A stretch of DNA of 64,000 nucleotides, taken from positions 1-64,000 of the forward strand of contig NZ_PQHZ01000026.1 in assembly GCF_003385185.1 (NCBI RefSeq). Direction: 5' to 3'. Shown here piece after piece: positions 25,740-33,915 of this stretch (within the stretch, counting starts at the first letter, position 1; each line of letters opens with the position of its first letter). Below the pieces are notes generated by a model. That model was not told the DNA's origin and ran no database searches. It saw only the letters and a list, made by a program, of their open reading frames with translations. The position numbers were made by a program, and so were the translations under genes. This DNA comes from Amycolatopsis palatopharyngis. Its GTDB lineage: Bacteria; Actinomycetota; Actinomycetes; Mycobacteriales; Pseudonocardiaceae.

Positions 25740-25930
25740 GAGCACAAGCCATGCGAACGATCGAGAAGCCACCACTGAACGCGCCCGCCGAAGGCCCGTT
25801 ATCGGGGCGGCAGGGCCGCGTTCGGCGAGAGCGGACTGGTTCCGGACGAGTCGGCCCTGGCGACGCGATCACGGACGCGCGTTTCCAGTCAGGGATGTAG
25901 GAGCAGGAGCCATGCGAATGATCGAGAACC
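25732..25930. repeat. Direct repeat flanking a 49-codon ORF between carboxylase genes
   Basis: Positions 25732-25769 and 25893-25930 are near-identical (about 4 mismatches in 38). Each copy reads ggatgtaggagca, then agccatgcgaa, then gatcgagaa. Each carries a stop codon, a ribosome-binding site and a start codon. It looks like duplication of the beta-stop/alpha-start junction. Confidence 0.8.
25751..25900 (+). CDS. Possible 49-residue peptide between carboxylase subunits
   Basis: The ORF begins MRTIEKPPLN, copying the MRMIEN start of the alpha subunit, and ends FQSGM, copying the RM end of the beta subunit. It has GGAGCA in front. The middle is Arg/Gly-rich with no recognisable domain. It could be a small carboxylase accessory (epsilon-like) subunit or just an artefact of the duplication; no residue evidence favours a known epsilon family. 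Confidence 0.3.
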   Translation: MRTIEKPPLNAPAEGPLSGRQGRVRRERTGSGRVGPGDAITDARFQSGM

Positions 25931-27888
25931 TGCTCGTCGCCAACCGGGGCGAGATCGCTTTGCGCGTCTTCCGCTCCTGCCGGGACGCGGGGATCGGCAC
26001 GGTCGCCGTCTATTCCGACGCCGACGCCGACTCCCCGCACGTCACCTCGGCCGACGCGGCCGTGCGCCTGCCGGGTAACACACCTTCGGAGACCTACCTG
26101 CGCTCCGACCTGGTGATCGCGGCGGCCGTGCAGGCCGGCGCCGATGCCGTGCATCCCGGGTACGGGTTCCTTTCGGAGAACGCCGGTTTCGCCCGTGCCG
26201 TGCGGGAAGCCGGGCTGACGTGGGTGGGCCCGCCGCCCGAGGCCATCGAGACCATGGGCTCCAAAGTGGAGTCCAAACGCCTGATGGCCGAGGCGGGAGT
26301 GCCGGTACTGCCCGAATTGGACCCTGCCGATGTAACCGAGGCGGATCTGCCGGTGCTGGTCAAGGCGTCCGCGGGCGGTGGCGGCCGAGGCATGCGGGTG
26401 GTTCGCGCACTCGCCGAGCTGACCGAAGCCGTCGCGAGCGCGCAGGCCGAGGCCGCGTCCGCGTTCGGTGACCCGACCGTGTTCTGCGAGCGGTACCTGG
26501 ATTCGGGCAGGCATATCGAGGTCCAGGTCATGGCCGACACCCACGGCACGGTGTGGACCGTGGGGGAGCGCGAGTGCTCCATCCAGCGCCGTCACCAGAA
26601 GGTGGTCGAGGAAGCACCATCGCCGTTGGTGGATGCCGCGATGCGGGAGGAACTGTTCACCGCGGCGCGCACCGCGGCCAAGGCCATCGACTACGTCGGT
26701 GCGGGAACGGTCGAGTTCCTGGCCACCGACGGCGGTGAGTTCTTCTTCCTGGAGATGAACACCCGGCTGCAGGTCGAGCACCCGGTCACCGAGTGCACCA
26801 CCGGGCTGGACCTGGTGACCTCGCAGTTGCGCGTCGCCGAGGGCGAGCGGCTGCCGCAGGAGCCGCCCGCGATACGCGGGCACGCGATCGAGGTCCGGCT
26901 CTACGCCGAGGACCCCGCGGCAGGATGGCAGCCACAGAGCGGCACGCTGCACGCGTTCGACGTTCCCGGAGTGGTCGCCGAGTTCACCCTCCCGGACCGG
27001 CACGGCATTCGCCTGGACAGCGGGGTGGTAGCCGGATCGGTGATCGGGGTGCACTACGACCCGATGCTGGCCAAGGTGATCGCCTGGGGCCCGGATCGTC
27101 CAGCCGCCGCGCGGGCCCTCGCCGGCGCGTTGGCCAGGGCGCGGATCCATGGCGTGACAACGAACCGCGAGCTGCTGGTGAACGTCCTGCGCCACCCCGG
27201 TTTCCTCGCGGGCGACACCGATACGGCGTTCTTCGATCGCCACGGTCTGGACGTACTGTCCGCCCCACTGGCTGGCGAGGACGCGCGGGCATTGTCGGCA
27301 CTGGCCGCCGCACTGGCCGACGCGGCGGCCAATCGGGGACAGGCACGTGTCCTCGGTGGACTGCCCAGCGGTTGGCGCAATCTGCCCTCCGCACCGCAGC
27401 GCAAGACATACCTGCTGGGCGACACCGAGTACGAGGTGGCCTACCGCCTCGGTCGTTCGGGGCTCGTCGCGGAGGGCCACGAGAACGTCGAGCTGCTCGA
27501 GGCCGCACCGGACCGTGTCGTGCTGGCGGTGTCCGGAATCCGGCGCACGTTCTCCGTGGGACGCCACCCCGGCCTGGTCGCGGTGGACTCCTCGCTGGGT
27601 CCGGTCGCCTTCACGGCGGTGCCGCGCTTCGCCGATCCGGACGCGGCACTCGCGGCTGGCTCGCTCGTCGCGCCGATGCCAGGGACGGTGCTGCGTGTGG
27701 CCGTGTCCGAGGGCGACGCGGTCACCGCGGGCGAGCCGTTGCTGTGGCTGGAAGCGATGAAGATGGAACACCGAGTTTCGGCACCCGCCGACGGGGTGGT
27801 CGCCGAACTGCCGGTGGTCGTGGGCCAGCAGGTCGAACTGGGAACCGTTCTCGCAGTCGTGAGTACCAACACCGAGGAGTCGGCATGA
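25912..27888 (+). CDS. Acyl-CoA carboxylase alpha subunit (biotin carboxylase plus BCCP)
   Basis: Fusion of 658 residues. Biotin carboxylase domain begins LLVANRGEIALRVFRSC; HPGYGFLSENA and the ATP-grasp KASAGGGGRGMR loop are intact, as is EMNTRLQVEHPVTE. The C-terminal biotin-carrier domain has LEAMKMEH with the biotinylated Lys at about 617. Size and layout match MccA-type subunits. It pairs with the beta subunit 172 bp upstream, separated by the duplicated junction. GGAGCAGGAGCC precedes ATG 25912. Its stop overlaps the next ATG (ATGA). Confidence 0.95.
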   Translation: MRMIENLLVANRGEIALRVFRSCRDAGIGTVAVYSDADADSPHVTSADAAVRLPGNTPSETYLRSDLVIAAAVQAGADAVHPGYGFLSENAGFARAVREAGLTWVGPPPEAIETMGSKVESKRLMAEAGVPVLPELDPADVTEADLPVLVKASAGGGGRGMRVVRALAELTEAVASAQAEAASAFGDPTVFCERYLDSGRHIEVQVMADTHGTVWTVGERECSIQRRHQKVVEEAPSPLVDAAMREELFTAARTAAKAIDYVGAGTVEFLATDGGEFFFLEMNTRLQVEHPVTECTTGLDLVTSQLRVAEGERLPQEPPAIRGHAIEVRLYAEDPAAGWQPQSGTLHAFDVPGVVAEFTLPDRHGIRLDSGVVAGSVIGVHYDPMLAKVIAWGPDRPAAARALAGALARARIHGVTTNRELLVNVLRHPGFLAGDTDTAFFDRHGLDVLSAPLAGEDARALSALAAALADAAANRGQARVLGGLPSGWRNLPSAPQRKTYLLGDTEYEVAYRLGRSGLVAEGHENVELLEAAPDRVVLAVSGIRRTFSVGRHPGLVAVDSSLGPVAFTAVPRFADPDAALAAGSLVAPMPGTVLRVAVSEGDAVTAGEPLLWLEAMKMEHRVSAPADGVVAELPVVVGQQVELGTVLAVVSTNTEESA

Positions 27889-29051
27889 CCATGAACTTCA
27901 CCGAGCCCGAGGAGCGCCTCGCGCTGCGCAAGGCCGTCGCGGAACTGGGCCGCAGCTACGGTTACGAGTACTACCTGGAGCGCGCCCGCGCCGGCGGGCA
28001 CACCAATGACCTCTGGGACGAGGCGGGCAGGCTCGGCTATCTCGGAGTCTCGGTACCGGAGGAGTACGGCGGCGGTGGTGCCGGGATCGGTGACCTCGCC
28101 GCGGTGTGCGAGGAGTTCTGCGCGGCGGGGACCCCGATGCTGCTGATGGTCGTCTCCCCGGCCATCTGTGCCACGGTGATCGCGCGGTTCGGCACCGAGG
28201 AGCAGAAGCAGCACTGGCTGCCTGGGTTCGCGAGCGGCCAGGTGCGTATGTCGTTCGCGATCACCGAACCGGACGCCGGATCGAACTCACACAAGATCAC
28301 CACCACCGCCCGGCGCAAGGAGGGTGGCGGCTGGATCCTGAACGGGCGCAAGGTCTACATCTCGGGGGTCGACGAGGCCGACGCCGTGCTGGTGGTCGGG
28401 CGCACCGAGGACGCCCGCACCGGCAAGCTCAAGCCCGCGCTGTTCATCGTGCCCACCGACACACCCGGGTTCGAGTACACCCGGATTCCCATGGACCTGG
28501 TGTCCGCGGACAGCCAGTTCAGCCTGTTCCTCGATGACGTCACCCTCCCCGCCGAGGCGCTCGTCGGCTCGGAGGACGCCGCGATCGCGCAGCTGTTCGC
28601 CGGGCTCAACCCGGAACGCATCATGGGCTCGGCCTTCTCCAACGGCATCGCCCGTTACGCGCTGGACAAGGGCGTGCGTTACGCCAAGGAGCGCAGCGTC
28701 TGGGGCGCGCCCATCGGTTCCCACCAGGGGCTCGCGCATCCGCTGGCACAGGTGAAGATCGAGCTGGAGCTGGCGAAGCTGATGACCCAGAAGGCCGCGA
28801 CGCTCTACGACTCGGGGGACGACTTCGGCGCGGGAGAGGCCGCCAACATGGCGAAATACGCGGGAGCCGAGGTGGCGATCAGGGCAGTCGACCAGGCCGT
28901 TCAGGTCCACGGCGGGAACGGGCTCGCGTCCGAGTACGGGCTCGGCACGCTGCTCGGCGCCGTTCGCGTCGGTCGCATCGCGCCTGTGAGCAGGGAGATG
29001 GTGCTGAACTTCGTCGCGCAGCATAGTCTCGACCTGCCCAAGTCGTACTGA
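27885..29051 (+). CDS. Acyl-CoA dehydrogenase
   Basis: Second dehydrogenase of the operon, 388 residues. Flavin-binding motif SFAITEPDAGSNSHKI, an intact YISGV segment and the C-terminal VHGGNGLASEYGLG region are visible. It is only distantly similar to the first copy at 22945-24135, so the two probably act on different intermediates. ATG 27885 overlaps the carboxylase stop; ATG 27891 is an alternative. Confidence 0.94.
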   Translation: MTMNFTEPEERLALRKAVAELGRSYGYEYYLERARAGGHTNDLWDEAGRLGYLGVSVPEEYGGGGAGIGDLAAVCEEFCAAGTPMLLMVVSPAICATVIARFGTEEQKQHWLPGFASGQVRMSFAITEPDAGSNSHKITTTARRKEGGGWILNGRKVYISGVDEADAVLVVGRTEDARTGKLKPALFIVPTDTPGFEYTRIPMDLVSADSQFSLFLDDVTLPAEALVGSEDAAIAQLFAGLNPERIMGSAFSNGIARYALDKGVRYAKERSVWGAPIGSHQGLAHPLAQVKIELELAKLMTQKAATLYDSGDDFGAGEAANMAKYAGAEVAIRAVDQAVQVHGGNGLASEYGLGTLLGAVRVGRIAPVSREMVLNFVAQHSLDLPKSY

Positions 29052-29071
29052 TCGGTAACAAAGGAGCGCAT

Positions 29072-29899
29072 GTGAGCACGCTGGCGGGTAAGACCCTGAT
29101 CATGTCGGGCGGCAGCAGAGGGATCGGCGAGGCGATCGCGGTACGCGCCGCGCGCGACGGCGCGAACGTCGCCCTGATCGCGAAGACCACCGAGCCGCAC
29201 CCGAAGCTGCCCGGCACGATCTACACGGCCGCCAAGGCCATCGAGGAGGCCGGCGGCCAGGCCCTGCCGATCGTCGGCGACATCAGGGACGACGAGGCCG
29301 TCGAGGCCGCGGTGGCCAAGACCGTCGAGCAGTTCGGCGGGCTGGACGTCGTGCTCAACAACGCCAGTGCGATCGACCTGACGTCGTCGGAGTCGATTCC
29401 GATGAAGCGCTATGACCTGATGCAGGACATCAACGCCCGCGGTTCGTTCCTGTTGGCGCGCACGGCGATCCCGCACCTGCGCAAGTCGGAGAATCCGCAC
29501 ATCCTCACGCTGTCGCCGCCGATCAGCCTCGACCCGAAGTGGTTCACCGCGGGGCACCTCGCCTACAGCATCGCGAAGTACTCGATGAGCCTGGTGACCG
29601 TCGGCCTCGCCGCGGAGCTGAAGGACGACGGTATCGCGGCGAACTCGCTGTGGCCGCGAACCACGATCGACACCGCCGCGATCCGCAACGTGGTCGGCGC
29701 CGAGCTGGCCAACCGGTCCAGGACACCGGAGATCATGGCCGACTCGGCCCACGCGATCCTGACCAGGCCGAGCAGGCAGACCACCGGAAACTTCTTCATC
29801 GACGACGAGGTGCTGGCCGCCGAGGGCGTCACCGACTTCGCGAAGTACCGGCTGGCCGAACGTGAGGAAGACCTTCAGCTCGACTTCTGGGTCGAGTAG
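29072..29899 (+). CDS. SDR-family oxidoreductase, HSDL2-like
   Basis: Short-chain dehydrogenase of 275 residues. The cofactor motif reads SGGSRGIG rather than TGxxxGIG; NNAS is present, and the catalytic YSIAKYS gives Tyr and Lys. The TAGHLAY and TTIDTAAIRNVVG segments resemble HSDL2-type hydroxysteroid-dehydrogenase-like proteins, which act in branched acyl chains or peroxisomal lipid metabolism in eukaryotes. GTG 29072 follows AAAGGAG. Part of the catabolic operon. Confidence 0.87.
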   Translation: MSTLAGKTLIMSGGSRGIGEAIAVRAARDGANVALIAKTTEPHPKLPGTIYTAAKAIEEAGGQALPIVGDIRDDEAVEAAVAKTVEQFGGLDVVLNNASAIDLTSSESIPMKRYDLMQDINARGSFLLARTAIPHLRKSENPHILTLSPPISLDPKWFTAGHLAYSIAKYSMSLVTVGLAAELKDDGIAANSLWPRTTIDTAAIRNVVGAELANRSRTPEIMADSAHAILTRPSRQTTGNFFIDDEVLAAEGVTDFAKYRLAEREEDLQLDFWVE

Positions 29900-29941
29900 A
29901 TCAGCGCGGGCCGGCGAGGCCCTGTGGCACCGAAAGGCAGC

Positions 29942-30580
29942 GTGGCCGCGATGCGTGAACCGCGACAGGAACGCAGCAGGACCACTCGGCGGCGGCTGGT
30001 GGAAGCCGCGGTCGAGTGCATCGCGGAGCGGGGCTGGAACGGCATCACCGTCGCGGTGATCGCCGAGCGTGCCGGGGTGTCCAGAGGTGCCGCGCAGCAC
30101 CACTTCCCGGCGAGGGAGGACCTGGTGGCCGCGGCGGTGGAGCTCGTGGGTGAGGTGCAGCTGGTCGAACTCCGCACCCGCTCGGAAGGGCTGCCCGCCG
30201 GGTCCTCCCGGATCGAGCCGGTGGTGGACATGCTGCTCAACCTGTACGCGGGGCCGATGTTCCGGGCCGCCCTGCACCTGTGGGTGGCCGCTTCGACGGA
30301 CGACGCGCTACGGGCGATCCTGGTGCCGCTGGAGGCCAGGGTCGGTCGAGAGGCGCACCGCGTGGCACTCGAGCTGCTCGGGGTGGACGAGTCCCATCCG
30401 GGCGTGCGCGAGATGGTTCAGGCGACGCTGGACCTCGCGCGCGGGCTCGGGCTGGCCAATCTGCTCACCGACGACACACGAAGGCGCCAGCAGATCGTGC
30501 GTCAGTGGGCCCAGGTGCTGGCCCCGGCGCTGCCGCAGGTGGCCCCGGCCGCATCGGTGTCGGGCCCGGCCGGCGCCTGA
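29942..30580 (+). CDS. TetR-family regulator
   Basis: About 212 residues with an N-terminal helix-turn-helix (TRRRLVEAAVECIAERGWNGIT then ISRGAAQHHF-like segment SRGAAQHHFPARED). It is the last gene of the catabolic operon and probably its local repressor, with the AT-rich palindrome at 20368-20401 a candidate site. GTG 29942 was chosen because AAAGG precedes it; GTG 29924 and ATG 29951 are alternatives. Convergent with the deaminase gene. Confidence 0.87.
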   Translation: MAAMREPRQERSRTTRRRLVEAAVECIAERGWNGITVAVIAERAGVSRGAAQHHFPAREDLVAAAVELVGEVQLVELRTRSEGLPAGSSRIEPVVDMLLNLYAGPMFRAALHLWVAASTDDALRAILVPLEARVGREAHRVALELLGVDESHPGVREMVQATLDLARGLGLANLLTDDTRRRQQIVRQWAQVLAPALPQVAPAASVSGPAGA

Positions 30581-30598
30581 ACCTGGCGCCACCGCCGG

Positions 30599-31060
30599 TC
30601 AGCGCACCTCGCCGATGTCCTCGAACCACACATCGGGCCTGCGGGTGATGAACTCGCTCATCAGCTCGGCACACCTGGCGTCGTCCAGCACGGTGATCCG
30701 CACGCCGTTGTCCGCGAGCCAGTCGTGGCCACCGGAGAAGCTGGCCGCCTCGCCGATGATCACCTCGCCGATGCCGAACTGGCGCACCAGCCCACTGCAG
30801 TACCAGCACGGCGAGAGGGTCGTGACCATGATCGTGTCCCGGTAGCTGGGCCGCCGCCCAGCGGCGCGAAACGCCGCCGTCTCTGCGTGGGTGGCCGGGT
30901 CGTCGTCCTGGACCCGCCGGTTGCGTCCCCGGCCCAGGACCGTGGCGCCCGGCCCGAACAACGCCGCCCCGATGGGGACCCCGCCCTCGGCCGCTCCGAG
31001 TTCCGCCTCCTCGACAGCGACGGCGAGCATGGCTTCCGTGGTGACACGATCGGTCGTCAT
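30599..31060 (-). CDS. Cytosine deaminase, yeast FCY1 type
   Basis: Zinc-dependent deaminase of 153 residues in the CDA fold. Zinc site: H58-A-E60 and PCxxC with C85 and C88, matching yeast cytosine deaminase ligands H62, E64, C91 and C94 in spacing. The N-terminal EEAELGAAEGGVPIG and the C-terminal WFEDIGE are close to the yeast enzyme from memory, so cytosine (or a related pyrimidine) is the likely substrate. Guanine-deaminase-like activity is an alternative. A TetR-type palindrome lies 73-88 bp upstream (31133-31148). Confidence 0.88.
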   Translation of the reverse strand: MTTDRVTTEAMLAVAVEEAELGAAEGGVPIGAALFGPGATVLGRGRNRRVQDDDPATHAETAAFRAAGRRPSYRDTIMVTTLSPCWYCSGLVRQFGIGEVIIGEAASFSGGHDWLADNGVRITVLDDARCAELMSEFITRRPDVWFEDIGEVR

Positions 31061-31132
31061 CCGCCCACTCTCGACGGTCGGCGCGGTCCGGGCAAGCAGG
31101 GGGTGCGTGATCGCGGCAACCGTGACACGAAG

Positions 31133-31148
31133 GAAAGCGACCGCTTAG
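31133..31148. promoter_or_regulatory. TetR-type operator copy 1 (deaminase)
   Basis: gaaagcgaccgcttag matches the palindrome ctaagcgcgcgcttag at 12 of 16 positions. It lies upstream of the cytosine deaminase gene. Copies 2 and 3 are at 31873-31888 and 44313-44328. The 169-bp gap 31061-31229 holds no ORF I support. Confidence 0.45.
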
Positions 31149-31229
31149 TATGTCGGGAACCGGCGGCGGCCGGAGGCGGATCCGTCCTCGACGAAGTGGG
31201 AGGTGGCAGCGCTCGTGATGAGACGGCGG

Positions 31230-31862
31230 CTACTCCACGGAGTCCGGCAGCGCGACGACCGCCCCCAGCATGCGCAGGGCGAGTTCCCCGTACTCCCTGC
31301 CCAGCTCGTCGGGGGAGGTGCGGTTGCGGCTGGTGTACCAGCGAGCCACGTCCACGCCGAGGGACAGCACGGCACGCGCCGCGGTCCGCGGTTGGCGCAC
31401 CTGGAAGACCCCCGCCCGGACCCCTTCGGTGATCACCTCGCGCACCGTGTTCTCGATGCGCCTGCGCAGATCCGCGACGATCTCGTACTCCCGTTCGGGC
31501 AGTGCCGCGAGCTCGTACTGCACGACCCTGGCGACCAGATGCCGGCGAGCGTGCCAGGCGACGAAGTCCTCGACGACCCTGCGGATCACCTCGACCGGCT
31601 CGGCACTCGTCGCGACCACGTTCTGCACCAGTGCCAGCGTCTGTTCGTGGCCGTTGCGGCTGATCGCGAACAGCAACGCCGCCTTCGAAGGAAAGTGCAC
31701 GTACAACGCGGCGGGGCTCATTCCCGCGCCGCTTGCGATGTCGCGAGTCGTCGTGGCGTGGTATCCCCGGCGGGCGAAGGACTCCACCGCGGCGAGCATG
31801 AGTCTGCGTGCGGCGTCGGGCTGGACGTCCGGCCACAACTCCGCGGACAGCGACATCGTCAT
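31230..31862 (-). CDS. TetR-family regulator
   Basis: About 210 residues with the helix-turn-helix AARRLMLAAVESFARRGYHATT and MSPAALYVHF recognition region. It is divergent from the SDR gene, and a nearly perfect 16-bp palindrome (31873-31888) sits in the 61-bp gap between their starts, which indicates autoregulation and control of the SDR operon. Two further copies of that palindrome occur in the window. Ligand unknown; neighbours suggest an acyl-CoA. ATG 31862 or ATG 31856 may be the start. Confidence 0.9.
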   Translation of the reverse strand: MTMSLSAELWPDVQPDAARRLMLAAVESFARRGYHATTTRDIASGAGMSPAALYVHFPSKAALLFAISRNGHEQTLALVQNVVATSAEPVEVIRRVVEDFVAWHARRHLVARVVQYELAALPEREYEIVADLRRRIENTVREVITEGVRAGVFQVRQPRTAARAVLSLGVDVARWYTSRNRTSPDELGREYGELALRMLGAVVALPDSVE

Positions 31863-31872
31863 GCGTCAGAGT

Positions 31873-31888
31873 GTAAGCGAGCGCTTAG
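31873..31888. promoter_or_regulatory. TetR-type operator copy 2 (divergent TetR/SDR)
   Basis: gtaagcgagcgcttag matches the perfect palindrome of copy 3 at 14 of 16 positions. It lies 10-26 bp upstream of the TetR ATG and 36-51 bp upstream of the SDR GTG. Confidence 0.65.
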
Positions 31889-31923
31889 CGGCGTTCGATC
31901 AACGGAGTAGGAGATCGACTCTA

Positions 31924-32676
31924 GTGGACTCGTTCAAGGATCGTGTAGCCATCGTCACCGGCGCGAGCAGGGGAATCGGCCTCGGCATCGCGAAGGACCT
32001 CGTCAACCGCGGCGCGAAGGTGTGCATCACCGCGCGCAAGCCGGAGCCACTGGCCGAGGCCGTGCGCGAACTCGGTGGCGAATCGGTCGCCCTCGCGGTA
32101 CCGGGCAAGGCGGACGACCCGGAGCACCAGGAAGAGGCCGTGCGCCGGACGCTGGAGACGTTCGGCAGCGTGGATCTGCTGGTCAACAACACCGGCATCA
32201 ACCCGGTGTACGGCTCGCTGCTCGACGTGGAGCAGGAGGCCGCGGCGAAGATCTTCGCGGTCAACGTACTCGCCCCGCTCGGCTGGGTACGCCGCGCCAA
32301 AAACGCCTGGATGGGGGAGCACGGCGGCGCCGTGGTGAACGTCGCGTCCATCGCAGGGCTGCGTACCTCGCCGGGCATCGGGATGTACGGCGTCAGCAAG
32401 GCCGCGCTGATCCGGCTGACCCTCGAGCTGGCAGGCGAACTCGGACCGGACATCCGCGTGAACGCGGTGGCACCGGCCGTGGTGAAGACGAAGTTCGCGA
32501 CGGCGCTGTACGAGGGCCGCGAGGACGAGGTCGCCGAGCCGTACCCGATGAAGCGTCTCGGCGTCCCCGAGGACGTCGCGGGCGCGGTCACCTTCCTGCT
32601 GTCCGAGCAGGCGGGGTGGATCACCGGGCAGACCATCGTGGTCGACGGCGGGATCACGATCGGCGGTGGCCTGTGA
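31924..32676 (+). CDS. SDR-family oxidoreductase (FabG-like)
   Basis: Short-chain dehydrogenase of 250 residues. Cofactor motif TGASRGIG, NNTG and catalytic YGVSKAA are intact; the C-terminal GWITGQTIVVDGG is typical of 3-oxoacyl-ACP or 3-hydroxyacyl-CoA dehydrogenases. GTG 31924 (VDSFKDRVAIV) fits with TAGGAG about 10 bp upstream. Its stop overlaps the next gene's GTG (GTGA). Likely regulated by the divergent TetR protein. Confidence 0.9.
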   Translation: MDSFKDRVAIVTGASRGIGLGIAKDLVNRGAKVCITARKPEPLAEAVRELGGESVALAVPGKADDPEHQEEAVRRTLETFGSVDLLVNNTGINPVYGSLLDVEQEAAAKIFAVNVLAPLGWVRRAKNAWMGEHGGAVVNVASIAGLRTSPGIGMYGVSKAALIRLTLELAGELGPDIRVNAVAPAVVKTKFATALYEGREDEVAEPYPMKRLGVPEDVAGAVTFLLSEQAGWITGQTIVVDGGITIGGGL

Positions 32677-33470
32677 CGGCCGAACCCACCGAGCTCGATG
32701 GCGCGGGCGTCGTCATCACCGGTGGTGGGGGCGGGATCGGCGCCGCCATGGCCCGCAGGTTCACCGCCGAGGGCGCGCGTGTGGTGGTCGCCGATCTGGA
32801 CGGCGAGGCCGTCACGGCGGTGGCCGAGGAGGTCGGCGCAACCGCGATCACCACCGACGTCGCGAGCGAGGCAGGGGTCGAGGCGCTGGTTTCCGGCGCC
32901 CGCGAGGCACTCGGCGAGATCGACCTGTACTGCGCGAACGCGGGTGTCGCCCCACTCGGTGGCGCCGACGCCACCGAGCAGCAGTGGGCGCTCGCCTGGG
33001 ACGTCAACGTCATGGCCCACGTGCGGGCGGCCAACGCGCTGCTACCGGATTGGCTTGCCCGTGGCAGGGGCCATTTCCTCGCCACGGTATCGGCGGCCGG
33101 GCTGCTGACGAGCCTCGGTTCGGCGCCGTACTCGGTGACCAAGCACGGTGCCCTCGCCTTCGCGGAATGGCTGTCGGCCACCTACCGCCATCGGGGCATC
33201 ACGGTGCAGGCCGTGTGCCCGCAGGGGGTGCGCACGAAGATGCTCGAGGACGCCGGGCCGGGCGGCAAGCTCATCATGGACGAGTCCGCCATCAGCGCGG
33301 AACAGGTGGCCGACCTGGTCGTGGAGTCGATCGCGGACGGCCGGTTCCTGGTGCTGCCGCATCCCGAGGTGGCCGGGTACTACGCCGCGCGCGCCACCGA
33401 GACCGATCGCTGGCTGGGTGGCATGAACAAGCTGCAGCGCAAGGTCGAGGAAACCCTGGGCAGCACATAA
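32673..33470 (+). CDS. SDR-family oxidoreductase
   Basis: Short-chain dehydrogenase of 265 residues, translationally coupled to the preceding SDR gene (GTGA overlap). Cofactor-binding GGGGGIG, NAGV and catalytic YSVTKHG are visible. The C-terminal region differs from the FabG-like protein upstream, so the pair probably catalyses two steps of one pathway rather than being recent duplicates. Confidence 0.9.
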   Translation: MTAEPTELDGAGVVITGGGGGIGAAMARRFTAEGARVVVADLDGEAVTAVAEEVGATAITTDVASEAGVEALVSGAREALGEIDLYCANAGVAPLGGADATEQQWALAWDVNVMAHVRAANALLPDWLARGRGHFLATVSAAGLLTSLGSAPYSVTKHGALAFAEWLSATYRHRGITVQAVCPQGVRTKMLEDAGPGGKLIMDESAISAEQVADLVVESIADGRFLVLPHPEVAGYYAARATETDRWLGGMNKLQRKVEETLGST

Positions 33471-33496
33471 CGGCGAAGACCCCATACGCCGGGCGA

Positions 33497-33526
33497 CCCG
33501 CGCACTTTCCCGGGAAAGCGCGCGGG
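33497..33526. repeat. 30-bp palindromic repeat, copy 1
   Basis: The core is cactttcccgggaaagcg inside longer GC-rich arms; the 30-bp element is palindromic except for one base pair. A second copy follows at 33534-33558 and a third at 45255-45276. All lie downstream of stop codons, here between the convergent SDR and small membrane protein genes, so a terminator role is likely. Confidence 0.7.
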
Positions 33527-33533
33527 TGGGTCT

Positions 33534-33558
33534 CGCACTTTCCCGGGAAAGCGCGCGG
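33534..33558. repeat. Palindromic repeat, copy 2
   Basis: Core gcactttcccgggaaagcgc at 33535-33554, in tandem with copy 1. The two copies are 37 bp apart start to start. Confidence 0.7.
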
Positions 33559-33575
33559 CGTGGGGAGGACGGACT

Positions 33576-33830
33576 TCAGGCGCGAGCCGCGTCTCCGGCC
33601 TGGTTCATCTCGCGCATCTGGTGGTCAAGGCGCTCGGCTCGTGCCCGTCCCGCCGACAGCAGCAACTCCACTCCCGCCGCGAGGTCGCGCCCGAGGTCGT
33701 ACTCCCCGCCGCGTCCCGTCAGCGTGGTCGCCTGCTCGTCCTTCGCCAGTAGGCGGGCCATGCGCCCGAGGCCGGCGACCGTGCCGACCAGAACGAACAG
33801 GAACAGCGTGTTGGCAATCATCTCGGCCAT
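33576..33830 (-). CDS. Small membrane protein, unknown function
   Basis: About 84 residues. One membrane segment (IANTLFLFVLVGTVAGLG) near the N-terminus, then a charged helical tail. I do not recognise a family. ATG 33830 is chosen because GGGAGG lies 7 bp upstream. It is divergent from the MocR gene, with an 85-bp shared promoter region. Confidence 0.55.
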   Translation of the reverse strand: MAEMIANTLFLFVLVGTVAGLGRMARLLAKDEQATTLTGRGGEYDLGRDLAAGVELLLSAGRARAERLDHQMREMNQAGDAARA

Positions 33831-33915
33831 GCGGCCCACCTCCCGGCTGATTAAGTAGCGGTCCAGTCTTGCGATTGGCTTGTACCTACATCAGACTGCT
33901 AGGTGAAATGGAACG

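Noticed and set aside
33499..33558. Insertion sequence ends
   Set aside because: The palindromic repeats have no transposase gene nearby and no target-site duplications.
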